From assembly GCA_035647855.1 (NCBI GenBank), contig DASRMP010000033.1, positions 1 through 55,807 on the forward strand: a DNA stretch of 55,807 nt, written 5' to 3'. Source of the DNA: JAAZBW01 sp035647855 (GTDB taxonomy: Bacteria > Actinomycetota > Actinomycetes > Actinomycetales > Actinomycetaceae). This document shows, in pieces, positions 8,585 through 16,156 of the stretch. The position numbers were made by a program, and so were the translations under genes. Each line of letters starts with the position of its first letter. The stretch's first letter is position 1. The notes below the pieces were generated by a model. That model ran no database searches. It was given only the letters and a program-made list of their open reading frames with translations, and was not told the DNA's origin.

Positions 8585-9808
8585 TCACCTCTCTTCTCTT
8601 GTGATGCTTTCCCGCGCTGCCCGGCGGGCCCAGTCCTCTGCGGCCCTCACGGTGTCCAACGTCGCGGCGCCCCGCGGTGTTCCCTCGTGCGCGCCGAGAA
8701 CCTCCGCGACTGTCTCGACGATCGCGAGCCAGGAGATCCTGCCCGTCAGGAAGGCGTCGACGCACTCCTCGTTCGCCGCGTTCAGCACGGCGGGGTGCGT
8801 GGCCGAGGCCGCGACGGCCTCGCGGGCGATGCCGATCGCGGGGAAGGTCACGTCGTCGACGGGCTCGAACGTCCAGGTGGCGGGCTGCGACCAGTCGCAC
8901 GCCGGGATGGGGTAACGGCGCTCCGGCCAGGTCAGCCCCAGTGCGATGGGCAGGCGCATGTCCGGCGGCGAGACCTGGGCAATGGTGGAGCCGTCCCTCC
9001 ACTCGACCATGGAGTGCACGATCGACTGCGGGTGCACGGTCACGATGATGTCGTCAGGAGCGACGTCGAACAGCAGGTGCGCCTCGATGAGTTCGAGTCC
9101 CTTGTTGACGAGCGTCGAGGAGTTGAGAGTCACCACCGGGCCCATGGACCAGGTGGGGTGGGCGAGCGCCTGCTCGGCGGTCACGCCGGAGAGCTCGGCC
9201 CGCTTCTTGCCGCGGAACGGCCCGCCGGATGCCGTGAGCACGAGGTTATGGACCTCGCTGCACCCGTCGAGGGCTCCACCGTCCGGAGCGGTGGCGCACA
9301 TGCCGCGCCGGTGCACGCCACTGCGCAGGGCCTGCGCGATCGCGGAGTGCTCGGAGTCGACCGGGACCACCTGGCCCGGGAAACGCTGCGCTGCCCGCAC
9401 GAGGTCGCCACCCGCCACGAGGGACTCCTTGTTCGCGAGCGCGAGCGTTGCGCCGGATTCGAGGGCTGTGATGGTGGGCTCAAGGCCCCTCGCGCCCGTG
9501 ATGCCATTGAGGACCCGCCACCCGGGTCGGGCCGTCGCGGCGAGGTCTCGGGCTGCGTCGTCGCCCTCGAGGATCTCGACGGGCTCACGGTGGCCGACGG
9601 CGGTCAGCGCCTCTCGGAGCTCCGCCGCGGCTCCTTTGCGCGCGACGGCGACGACGGGCGACGACGTCGCCGCGACCTGGCGGGCGAGCACGCCGATTTC
9701 CGCTCCCCCGGCCGCGAGGCCGCGCACGCTCATGCCTTCGGCAGCGACGACGTCGAGCGCCTGTGTTCCGATGGACCCGGTTGAGCCGAGCAGGATGACC
9801 TCGGTCAT
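8585..9808 (-). CDS. dxr: 1-deoxy-D-xylulose 5-phosphate reductoisomerase
   Basis: Dxr makes MEP from DXP with NADPH, the first committed step of non-mevalonate isoprenoid synthesis and the fosmidomycin target. The 407-residue protein starts MTEVILLGSTGSIGTQALDVV (NADPH-binding loop). It has NGITGARGLEPT and ALANKESLVAGG in the linker, the DSEHSAI active-site motif (metal ligands Asp and Glu), TASGGPFRG, and VNKGLELIEAHLLF toward the C-terminus. I start it at ATG 9806-9808, which overlaps the stop of the DivIVA-like gene by four bases (ATGA). Confidence 0.97.
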   Translation of the reverse strand: MTEVILLGSTGSIGTQALDVVAAEGMSVRGLAAGGAEIGVLARQVAATSSPVVAVARKGAAAELREALTAVGHREPVEILEGDDAARDLAATARPGWRVLNGITGARGLEPTITALESGATLALANKESLVAGGDLVRAAQRFPGQVVPVDSEHSAIAQALRSGVHRRGMCATAPDGGALDGCSEVHNLVLTASGGPFRGKKRAELSGVTAEQALAHPTWSMGPVVTLNSSTLVNKGLELIEAHLLFDVAPDDIIVTVHPQSIVHSMVEWRDGSTIAQVSPPDMRLPIALGLTWPERRYPIPACDWSQPATWTFEPVDDVTFPAIGIAREAVAASATHPAVLNAANEECVDAFLTGRISWLAIVETVAEVLGAHEGTPRGAATLDTVRAAEDWARRAARESITREER

Positions 9809-10359
9809 TCGACGGCGAGGAGCACCTCGACGGCGCGGTCGAGGAACGAGTCGACGACGGCCTCGTCGTACGCGGACGTGCCGCGCGCGGCGGGGAACGT
9901 GTAAAGGCGAATCTGCTGAGCCGAGATGGGGGTGCCGTTCTCGAAGTAGTCGATGAGCCGCTCGCACAGCCGATCGACCTCGTCCTTGGCGTAACCCTGG
10001 CCGCGTGCGTCCGCGAACCGCTCACCCTTCGGGCGCTGGAGGCGGGGGTACAGGGTGGTGGCCCTGTCGACCGCTTTGCTGACCCACTCGTCCTCGGACG
10101 CCGCTTTCACGAACTCCGTGCGGCGACGGCGCACGAGGGCCGCCTCGAGCCGGTCGAGCGAAGCGTCGACATGGGCGGTTGAATACCCGTCGACGACGAT
10201 GTCGAAGGCTGCCGCCCGAACGTCCTCCTCTGAGACCGTGTCCTCCTTCGAGCCCTGTGCGGACTCGTACGAGAGACGCGCGCGTTCCAGGAAGGCGTCC
10301 ACCTGTTTGGGCTGGTACCCGCGGCGCCACCGGCCCACGCGGGGGAACATGTCCTTCAT
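9805..10359 (-). CDS. DivIVA-domain protein (short, Wag31-related)
   Basis: A 184-residue protein with two DivIVA-type segments. The N-terminal one reads FPRVGRWRRGYQPKQVDAFLERARLS near residue 5, the characteristic hydrophobic-plus-basic start followed by GY...VD.FL; a second similar motif (QGYAKDEVDRLCERLIDYF) lies near residue 120. It lacks the long C-terminal coiled coil of the main polar-growth protein Wag31/DivIVA, so it is probably a paralogue with an accessory role. Its stop overlaps the dxr start in ATGA, and rlmN ends three bases upstream of its start. Role unknown; cell-pole or envelope function is an inference from the domain. Confidence 0.85.
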   Translation of the reverse strand: MKDMFPRVGRWRRGYQPKQVDAFLERARLSYESAQGSKEDTVSEEDVRAAAFDIVVDGYSTAHVDASLDRLEAALVRRRRTEFVKAASEDEWVSKAVDRATTLYPRLQRPKGERFADARGQGYAKDEVDRLCERLIDYFENGTPISAQQIRLYTFPAARGTSAYDEAVVDSFLDRAVEVLLAVE

Positions 10360-10362
10360 TGA

Positions 10363-11571
10363 CTATCTCCTCTGCAGGACTTCCGCGGCGAGCTGGCCGC
10401 ACGCCCCGTCGATATCACTACCACGAGTGTCTCTCACGGTCGTCGCAATCCCGGCGTTGCGGAGTGTTTCGACGAACGCGGTCTCCACCTTGGGGTCCGA
10501 CGCCGTCCACATCGATCCGGGCGTCGGATTGAGCGGAATGGGGTTGACGTGTGCCCAGCCGTGGCCACGGCGGTTCAACTCGTCGGCGAGCAGTTGCGCG
10601 CGCCGGCGCTGGTCGTTGATGTCGCGGATGAGGGCGTACTCGATCGAGACCCGCCGGCCGGTCGCCTCGAAGTAGCGGCGGGCCGCGTCCAGGAGTTCGC
10701 CGACCTTCCAACGGGAGTTGACGGGGATCAGATCGTCTCGGAGTTTGTCGTCCGGAGCGTGGAGCGAGACCGCGAGCGTGACCGGGATGCGCTCCGCGAT
10801 CAACTTGTCGATGGCGGGCACCAGACCGACTGTCGAGACGGTCACGTTGCGGGCAGAGATGCCGAACCCCTCGGGTGTGGGCTGGACGAGGCGCCGCACC
10901 GCGCCTATCACGGCCGTGTAGTTGGCCAGGGGCTCGCCCATTCCCATGAAGACGACGTTGGAGAGCCGCCCCGGCTCGCCGGTGAGGGTACCGGAGGCGC
11001 ATTCCGCGGCGGCGATGCGGACCTGCTCCACGATCTCGGCCGTGGAGAGATTGCGGGTGAGACCCATCTGGCCGGTGGCACAGAACGGGCATGCCATTCC
11101 GCAGCCGACCTCCGAGGAGATGCAGACGGTGTTACGCCCGGGATAGGCCATGAGCACGGACTCGATACGGGTGCCGTCGAAGAGTTCGAGCAGTGTCTTC
11201 ACCGTGGTGCCTCGATCCGCGGTAAGGCGCCGGACCTCGGTAGCGAGCGGTGGCAGCAGCACGTCAACGAGTCCGGCGCGGTCGGCGGCCGGAAGGTCCG
11301 TCATTGTGGCGGCGTCGCGGCTGAAATGCCGGAAGTAATGGCGGGACAACTGATCCGCGCGGAATCCTGCGAGGCCCGCCTCCTTGAGCGCGTCCTTGCG
11401 TTCGGCGAGGCTCAGGTCCGCGAGGTGGCGCGGTGGCTTGCCTCGCCGCGGCGCTGTGAACGTGAGTGGAAGCCGCCGTGCCGGATCGAGGGACTCGACG
11501 GGCCGGTAGGCCTCCGGTCCCTGGAATACCTGCCCCGCTTGGCCTGCGCGGCTCTCTCCGGCGCCGCTCAT
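10363..11571 (-). CDS. rlmN: Dual-specificity 23S rRNA m2A2503 / tRNA m2A37 methyltransferase RlmN
   Basis: A radical-SAM methylase of A2503 in 23S rRNA and A37 in some tRNAs. The 402-residue protein carries the cluster motif CxxxCxxC as Cys157, Cys161 and Cys164 (GCGMACPFCATGQMG). It also has the SAM-binding FMGMGEPLANY motif, NPIPLNPTPGS, and a C-terminal TVRDTRGSDIDGACGQL whose cysteine corresponds to the methyl-carrying Cys of the family. Start ATG 11569-11571 overlaps the cdsA stop in ATGA, which argues against the longer upstream reading. Position between cdsA and dxr matches other actinobacteria. Confidence 0.96.
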   Translation of the reverse strand: MSGAGESRAGQAGQVFQGPEAYRPVESLDPARRLPLTFTAPRRGKPPRHLADLSLAERKDALKEAGLAGFRADQLSRHYFRHFSRDAATMTDLPAADRAGLVDVLLPPLATEVRRLTADRGTTVKTLLELFDGTRIESVLMAYPGRNTVCISSEVGCGMACPFCATGQMGLTRNLSTAEIVEQVRIAAAECASGTLTGEPGRLSNVVFMGMGEPLANYTAVIGAVRRLVQPTPEGFGISARNVTVSTVGLVPAIDKLIAERIPVTLAVSLHAPDDKLRDDLIPVNSRWKVGELLDAARRYFEATGRRVSIEYALIRDINDQRRRAQLLADELNRRGHGWAHVNPIPLNPTPGSMWTASDPKVETAFVETLRNAGIATTVRDTRGSDIDGACGQLAAEVLQRR

Positions 11572-12456
11572 GTGACCGCCACGGTGAAGACGGCGTAACA
11601 AGCGGGCGCGGTCACGAGCATGGAATCGAGCCGGTCCAGGATTCCGCCGTGCCCGGGGAGGACGGACCCGAAATCCTTCAGACCCAGATCTCTCTTGATA
11701 AGCGACTCGGACAGGTCTCCCGTGGTGGCGGTGATCACCGTGAGCACTCCGAGGACCACGGCGGCCGTCCAGTGCGCGCCGATCACCACCACGAGCATCA
11801 CGAACGCGACCGCGAGGGACAGAATCAGGGACCCTACCAGGCCCTCCCACGTCTTCCCCGGACTGATGGTCGGCGCCAGCTTGTGTTTCCCGAAGAGAAC
11901 TCCCGCGATGTAGCCGCCCGTGTCATTGCCGACGACCATGAGGATGAACGTCACCGTCAGCAGGGCGCCGTGATTCTCGTGCCGGAGAATCAACACGGCG
12001 AAACTCGCCAGGAACGGCACGTAGGCCGCGGCGAACACCCCGGCCGTGGCGTCGCGTGCGGCCGCCCTGCCGCCGCCGTCGAGAACCCGCCAAACGAACA
12101 CCGTGGCCACCGTGAGGATCAGGGCGATCAGCAGCGCACCCGCCACCCACCCAGGCGGACGCGACCATGCCGACCGTGCCGACCCACAAGGGGGCGATCG
12201 GGATCGAGATGTCCCGGGAGGCGAGACCTCCGGCGAGTTCCCAGATGCCGAGCACCGCGGCGACCGAGACCAGCGCGACGAACACCTCGCCACGGAAGGC
12301 GAGAGAGAGGCCTACCACCGTCAGCAGCAGGACTCCGACACCGATCGCGGAGCCCAGGTCACGGCCTGCGCGCCCGTACGGCTTCGCCTCGCTTCTCGCC
12401 TGAGTCTCCTGGGGTGCGGCCGTGGCGGATTCGCTCGGGGCGTGGCGCTCGATCAT
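11568..12456 (-). pseudogene. cdsA: CDP-diglyceride synthase (phosphatidate cytidylyltransferase), interrupted by a one-base frameshift
   Basis: CdsA makes CDP-diacylglycerol from phosphatidate and CTP, an essential step of phospholipid synthesis. The N-terminal part is read from ATG 12456 to about 12150 (MIERHAPSES, then hydrophobic helices up to GTVGMVASAWVG). The rest is read in the next frame, from GWVAGALLIALI to the stop at 11568. It includes the full family signature SLIKRDLGLKDFGSVLPGHGG followed by ILDRLDS. The total length of 889 bases is one more than a multiple of three. Removing one G from the G-rich stretch at about 12139-12155 restores a continuous protein of about 295 residues. 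A sequencing error, a real mutation or frameshifting could each explain it. The stop is coupled to rlmN (ATGA) and the start overlaps the frr stop by one base. Confidence 0.88.
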
Positions 12457-13013
12457 CAGATCTCGAGGAGGTCCTTCTCCTTGCCCGCGAGCAACTCGTC
12501 GACCTGATCGACGAAACGCCTGGTGAGTGCGTCCAGCTCCTTCTCTGCGCGCACGACCTCGTCCTCGCCGGCGTCCCCGTCCCTCTTCATCTTCTCGAGG
12601 ATGTCCTTGGCCTTGTGGCGCACGCTGCGCAGCGAGATGCGGGCCTCCTCCGCCTTGGAACGCGCCAATTTGACGTAGTCCTTGCGGCGTTCCTCAGTGA
12701 GGATGGGAAGGTTGACGCGGATCTGCTGCCCGTCATCAGTGGGGTTCACTCCGAGGTCCGAGTCACGGATGGCCCGGATGATTCCCTGGGTGGCACCGCG
12801 GTCGAACGGGTTGATGAGGACCATGCGCGCCTCGGGGATGTTGAAGGACGCCAACTGCTGAAGCGGCGTCGGCGAGCCGTAGTAGTCCACGAGGATCTTG
12901 CTGAACATCGCGGCGTTGGCGCGGCCCGTACGGATGTTCGCGAACTCCTCGCGGGCGAAGTCGATCACCTTCTCCATCTTCTCCTCGGCCTCGAAGAGGG
13001 TCACGTCAGTCAC
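12456..13013 (-). CDS. frr: Ribosome recycling factor
   Basis: RRF, with EF-G, splits post-termination ribosomes. The 185-residue protein has normal length and the family core: the first helix with FANIRTGRANAAMF, VDYYGSPTPLQQLASFNIPEARM, then INPFDRGATQGIIRAIRDSDLGVNPTDDGQ and the C-terminal long helices (LTEERRKDYVKLARSKAEEARISLRSVRHKAKD). It follows pyrH by 24 bases, the usual pyrH-frr pair, and its TGA overlaps the cdsA ATG by one base. Confidence 0.98.
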   Translation of the reverse strand: MTDVTLFEAEEKMEKVIDFAREEFANIRTGRANAAMFSKILVDYYGSPTPLQQLASFNIPEARMVLINPFDRGATQGIIRAIRDSDLGVNPTDDGQQIRVNLPILTEERRKDYVKLARSKAEEARISLRSVRHKAKDILEKMKRDGDAGEDEVVRAEKELDALTRRFVDQVDELLAGKEKDLLEI

Positions 13014-13037
13014 ATCTGCTCCTTTTGATGCTCTGGC

Positions 13038-13778
13038 CTACCGGCTGGAGACCAGTGTTCCAATACTCTCACCCAGCAGCGCTCGCGTGACGTTGCCGGG
13101 CTCACCCATCCCGAAAACGCGCATGTCGAGGTCGTTTTCCTGGCAGAGCGCGAACGCTGCGGCGTCGACGACGCGCAATCCCTGCGCGAGCGCGTCACCG
13201 TAGGTGATGTGGTCCAGCTTCTTCGCACTCGGGTCAGTGTTGGGATCCGCGGTGTACACGCCGTCCACCCCACTCTTGGCGACCAGTAGTTCCTGGCAGT
13301 GAGTCTCAAGCGCGCGCTGCGCCGCAACGGTGTCCGTGGAGAAGTACGGCATGCCGGCTCCCGCCCCGAACACCACGACGCGGCCCTTCTCCAAATGCCG
13401 GATGGCGCGAAGGGGGATGTACGCCTCCGCGACCTGGGCCATATGGATCGCCGTCTGGACACGGGTGCGGACGCCGGCCTGCTCAAGGAAGTCCTGGAGT
13501 GCGAGCGCGTTCATGACCGTGCCGAGCATGCCCATGTAGTCGGCGCGGGCGCGGTCGATGCCACGCCGGGAGAGTTCCGCGCCACGGAAGAAGTTTCCGC
13601 CCCCGACGACGACGGCGATCTGGACTTTCTCGGCGGCGGCGGCGATATCCCGGGCGACCGACGAGACGACGTCCGCGTCGAGTCCGACCGAACCGCCACC
13701 GAAGACTTCACCGGACAGTTTGAGCAGAACGCGGCGCGGCGTGGTGGTGTGTTCTGCGGGATCAGAAGGGGCAGGCAT
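13038..13778 (-). CDS. pyrH: UMP kinase
   Basis: PyrH phosphorylates UMP to UDP in pyrimidine nucleotide synthesis. The 246-residue protein shows the amino-acid-kinase fold: VLLKLSGEVFGGG near residue 18, VVVGGGNFFRGAELSRRGIDRARADYMGMLGT with the UMP-binding residues, the GRVVVFGAGAGMPYFSTDT loop, and the ATP-site VDGVYTADPNTDPSA. I start it at ATG 13776-13778 (MPAPSDPAEH); longer in-frame readings would run into the terminator hairpin behind tsf. Gene order tsf-pyrH-frr is standard. Confidence 0.97.
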   Translation of the reverse strand: MPAPSDPAEHTTTPRRVLLKLSGEVFGGGSVGLDADVVSSVARDIAAAAEKVQIAVVVGGGNFFRGAELSRRGIDRARADYMGMLGTVMNALALQDFLEQAGVRTRVQTAIHMAQVAEAYIPLRAIRHLEKGRVVVFGAGAGMPYFSTDTVAAQRALETHCQELLVAKSGVDGVYTADPNTDPSAKKLDHITYGDALAQGLRVVDAAAFALCQENDLDMRVFGMGEPGNVTRALLGESIGTLVSSR

Positions 13779-13823
13779 GGCGTCCTCTCGTGATGGTGTG
13801 GTGGGCGGAATCGGATACGGGAA

Positions 13824-13849
13824 TGGCCCCGGCCTTGGAGCCGGGGCCA
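13824..13849 (-). terminator. Hairpin downstream of tsf
   Basis: A perfect 10-bp stem (TGGCCCCGGC with GCCGGGGCCA) encloses a six-base loop, 12 bases past the tsf stop and about 45 bases before the pyrH start. It lacks a T tract, as many actinobacterial terminators do. It may attenuate rpsB-tsf transcription before pyrH. Confidence 0.6.
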
Positions 13850-13861
13850 CGCCCTGGTTGA

Positions 13862-14680
13862 TCAGGAACCGACGCGGAAACGTACGTAACCGGTGACGGT
13901 GCCGCCGCTGGCGGAGATGATCTGGCCCACGGACTTCTTCGGGTCGCGTGCGAACGGCTGGTCGAGGAGCACGTTCTCCTTGTAGAAGCCATTCATGCGG
14001 CCGTCCACGATCTTCGGGAGCACCTTTTCCGGCTTGCCCTCGTTGCGGGCGGTCTCCTCGGCGATGTGACGCTCGGACTCGATCGTCTCGGCCGAAATCT
14101 CGTCACGCGTCAGGTAGAGCGGCGAGTATGCGGCGATGTGCAAGGCGACGTCGTGCGCGACCTCGGCGCCCTTGGCATCGGTGGCCACGAGCACGCCGAC
14201 CTGGGGCGGCAGGTCCGGGGAGGTGCGGTGGAGGTAGACGTCGACGTGCTCGCCGGAGACGCGGCCGATCCTGCGGACGAGAATCTTCTCACCCATCGCG
14301 GCGGCCTTCTCGACGATGTCGAAGCCGGTTTCCTTGAGCTCCTCGGGAGTGGACGCACCCGAATCAGCGGCGACCTTCACTGCCTCGTCGCCCAGGTCGA
14401 TGAACTTCTGGTTCTTGGCCACGAAGTCCGTCTCACAGTTGACCTCGACCAGGGTGCCGACCTGCTCGCCGTCCGCGGCCCGGACGTCCGCGGCCACGAG
14501 GCCCTCAGAGGCTGAGCGCCCCTCGCGCTTGGCGGCGCCCTTGAGCCCCTTGACGCGAATTATCTCGAGGGCCTTTTCCATGTCGCCGTCGGCGTCGTCG
14601 AGCGCCTTCTTCACGTCCATCATGCCGGCGCCGGTCTTCTCGCGGAGTTCGCGGATGTCGGCAGTGGTGTAGTTCGCCAT
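13862..14680 (-). CDS. tsf: Elongation factor Ts
   Basis: EF-Ts recycles EF-Tu by exchanging GDP. The 272-residue protein begins with the UBA-like domain (DIRELREKTGAGMMDVKKAL, the conserved TGAGMMD-KKAL motif), then the EF-Tu-interacting core with VEVNCETDFVAKN, the second signature. The C-terminal dimerisation region includes DEISAETIESERHIAEETA and ends VLLDQPFARDPKKSVG. It lies 26 bases after rpsB and is followed by a strong hairpin. Confidence 0.98.
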   Translation of the reverse strand: MANYTTADIRELREKTGAGMMDVKKALDDADGDMEKALEIIRVKGLKGAAKREGRSASEGLVAADVRAADGEQVGTLVEVNCETDFVAKNQKFIDLGDEAVKVAADSGASTPEELKETGFDIVEKAAAMGEKILVRRIGRVSGEHVDVYLHRTSPDLPPQVGVLVATDAKGAEVAHDVALHIAAYSPLYLTRDEISAETIESERHIAEETARNEGKPEKVLPKIVDGRMNGFYKENVLLDQPFARDPKKSVGQIISASGGTVTGYVRFRVGS

Positions 14681-14706
14681 TGTCTTCCTTCCGTGCGTCT
14701 GTGGTG

Positions 14707-15720
14707 TCAGTTGGTCGGTGTGGTGGTGCCGGGCACCGGCGCCGCGGTCTTCTCGACAGCGTCCTCGGTGGCGTCGGCCACTGCCTCCGCGACGGGGGCC
14801 ACGGCCTCGGGCATGTCCTCGGACACCGGGGCGGCGGGAGCAGCGACCGGCGCGGCGACCGGCGCGGCCTCGGCGGCCGCAGGAGCCTGCACGGGAGCAG
14901 CGGCCTGCACGGCCTCGTCAGCCGCGGGAGCCGACTGCGGTGCCTCGCTCGCGTCCTCGGCGCCGAGGAGCTCGCGCTCCCATTCGGCCAGCGGCTCTTC
15001 GACCACGGCTTCCTCACCCGTGCGACGCGTGTGGCGCGCGAGAGTTCCCTCGGCGACGGCATCCGCGATGACGCGGGTCAGCAGGCCGACGGCGCCGATG
15101 GCGTCGTCGTTTCCGGGGATGCCGAAATCGGCCTCATCCGGATCGCAGTTCGTGTCCAGGACCGCGACGACCGGGATGTTCAGCTTGCGGGCCTCGGTTA
15201 TCGCAAGGTGCTCTTTCTTCGTGTCCACGACCCAGACGGCCGACGGCACCTTCGCCATGTCACGGATACCACCCAGCGAGCGCTCGAGCTTGTCGTGCTC
15301 GCGCTTCATCATGAGCAGTTCCTTCTTGGTGTGGCCGGAGCCCGCGACGTCGTCGAAATCGATCTGCTCAAGTTCCTTCAGGCGGTGGAGCCGCTTGTTG
15401 ACGGTCTGGAAGTTGGTGAGCATTCCGCCCAGCCAGCGCTGGTTCACGTAGGGCATGCCGACGCGCTGCGCCTGCTGCGCAACGGCCTCCTGTGCCTGCT
15501 TCTTGGTGCCGACGAAGAGGATCGTCCCTCCGTGCGCGACGGTCTCCTTGACGAAGTCGTACGCCCGATCGATTCCCTCGAGCGAACTCTTCAGATCGAT
15601 GATGTAGATGCCGTTGCGCTCGGCGAGGATGAAACGCTTCATCTTCGGGTTCCAGCGCCGGGTCTGGTGCCCGAAGTGGACGCCCGACTCGAGCAGTTGA
15701 CGCATGGTGACGACAGCCAT
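14707..15720 (-). CDS. rpsB: 30S ribosomal protein S2 with long Ala/Pro/Glu-rich C-terminal extension
   Basis: S2 binds the 30S body and is needed for translation initiation. The core (about 1-250) is canonical: MRQLLESGVHFGHQTRRWNPKMKRF, then RNGIYIIDLKSSL, FVGTKKQAQEAV, RWLGGMLTNFQT and IPVVAVLDTNCDPDEADFGIPGNDDA. From about residue 255 a low-complexity tail rich in Ala, Pro, Val and Glu extends the protein to 337 residues, well beyond the roughly 240-280 usual elsewhere. Start ATG 15718-15720 has a GGAAGGAC site, and a strong hairpin lies directly upstream of that site (see leader). Confidence 0.97.
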   Translation of the reverse strand: MAVVTMRQLLESGVHFGHQTRRWNPKMKRFILAERNGIYIIDLKSSLEGIDRAYDFVKETVAHGGTILFVGTKKQAQEAVAQQAQRVGMPYVNQRWLGGMLTNFQTVNKRLHRLKELEQIDFDDVAGSGHTKKELLMMKREHDKLERSLGGIRDMAKVPSAVWVVDTKKEHLAITEARKLNIPVVAVLDTNCDPDEADFGIPGNDDAIGAVGLLTRVIADAVAEGTLARHTRRTGEEAVVEEPLAEWERELLGAEDASEAPQSAPAADEAVQAAAPVQAPAAAEAAPVAAPVAAPAAPVSEDMPEAVAPVAEAVADATEDAVEKTAAPVPGTTTPTN

Positions 15721-15734
15721 GGCTCGTCCTTCCG

Positions 15735-15898
15735 GTGCGGATCTCTCCGCACTCCTCTGGGGGCCGCGGGGCGGCCCGGTTTCACGGTTCTTCCGGCGGC
15801 GGATGCCGCCTTGTCCTGGCGCCCGCGGCTCGGGACGCCCCCCCACCCGGACGGGTGGCGGGGACCGTTGCCCCGCGCCGGGCCCGATAACGGGCCGG
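15735..15898 (-). promoter_or_regulatory. Structured rpsB leader with five hairpins
   Basis: On the minus strand upstream of rpsB I find five short hairpins in about 165 bases: 15879-15898 (8-bp stem), 15843-15858 (7 bp), 15795-15810 (6 bp), 15761-15777 (7 bp) and 15735-15752 (7 bp, GTGCGGA with TCCGCAC). The last abuts the ribosome-binding site. A candidate -10 (TAGTAT) lies at 15937-15942, so a transcript would carry a leader of about 210 bases. Autoregulation by S2 is an inference. The remainder of the 436-bp gap to pit (15943-16156) shows no gene or clear site. Confidence 0.5.
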
Positions 15899-16156
15899 TT
15901 CAGGCGCGCGTAGTCAACCTCGCGGTTGCGTGGGCAATACTAGCCGACGACGGCGCGGGCACAGTCTCCGCGCGTGGACGGGCGCGCGGGTGCGACGGAG
16001 GTCACCGCATTGAGCCCGGAACACCCGTGCGGGAGGTGCGGGAGCACGCGCCCGAACCGGAGGCAAAGGGGGGGTGCGACAAATCTCACGGCCATTTTGG
16101 GTCCGTTTTCTCGTAACCCGAGGTTCATCTTCAGATTCCTGCGCGAGACTGCTCAT

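Noticed and set aside
16110..16150. PhoP box (PHO box) upstream of pit
   Set aside because: One GTTCATCTTC-like half site is present, but the direct repeat needed for a PHO box is not.
15974..16156. N-terminal extension of the pit gene
   Set aside because: The frame is open, but the extra 61 residues are Arg/Pro/Gly-rich, not hydrophobic, and unlike any PiT protein.
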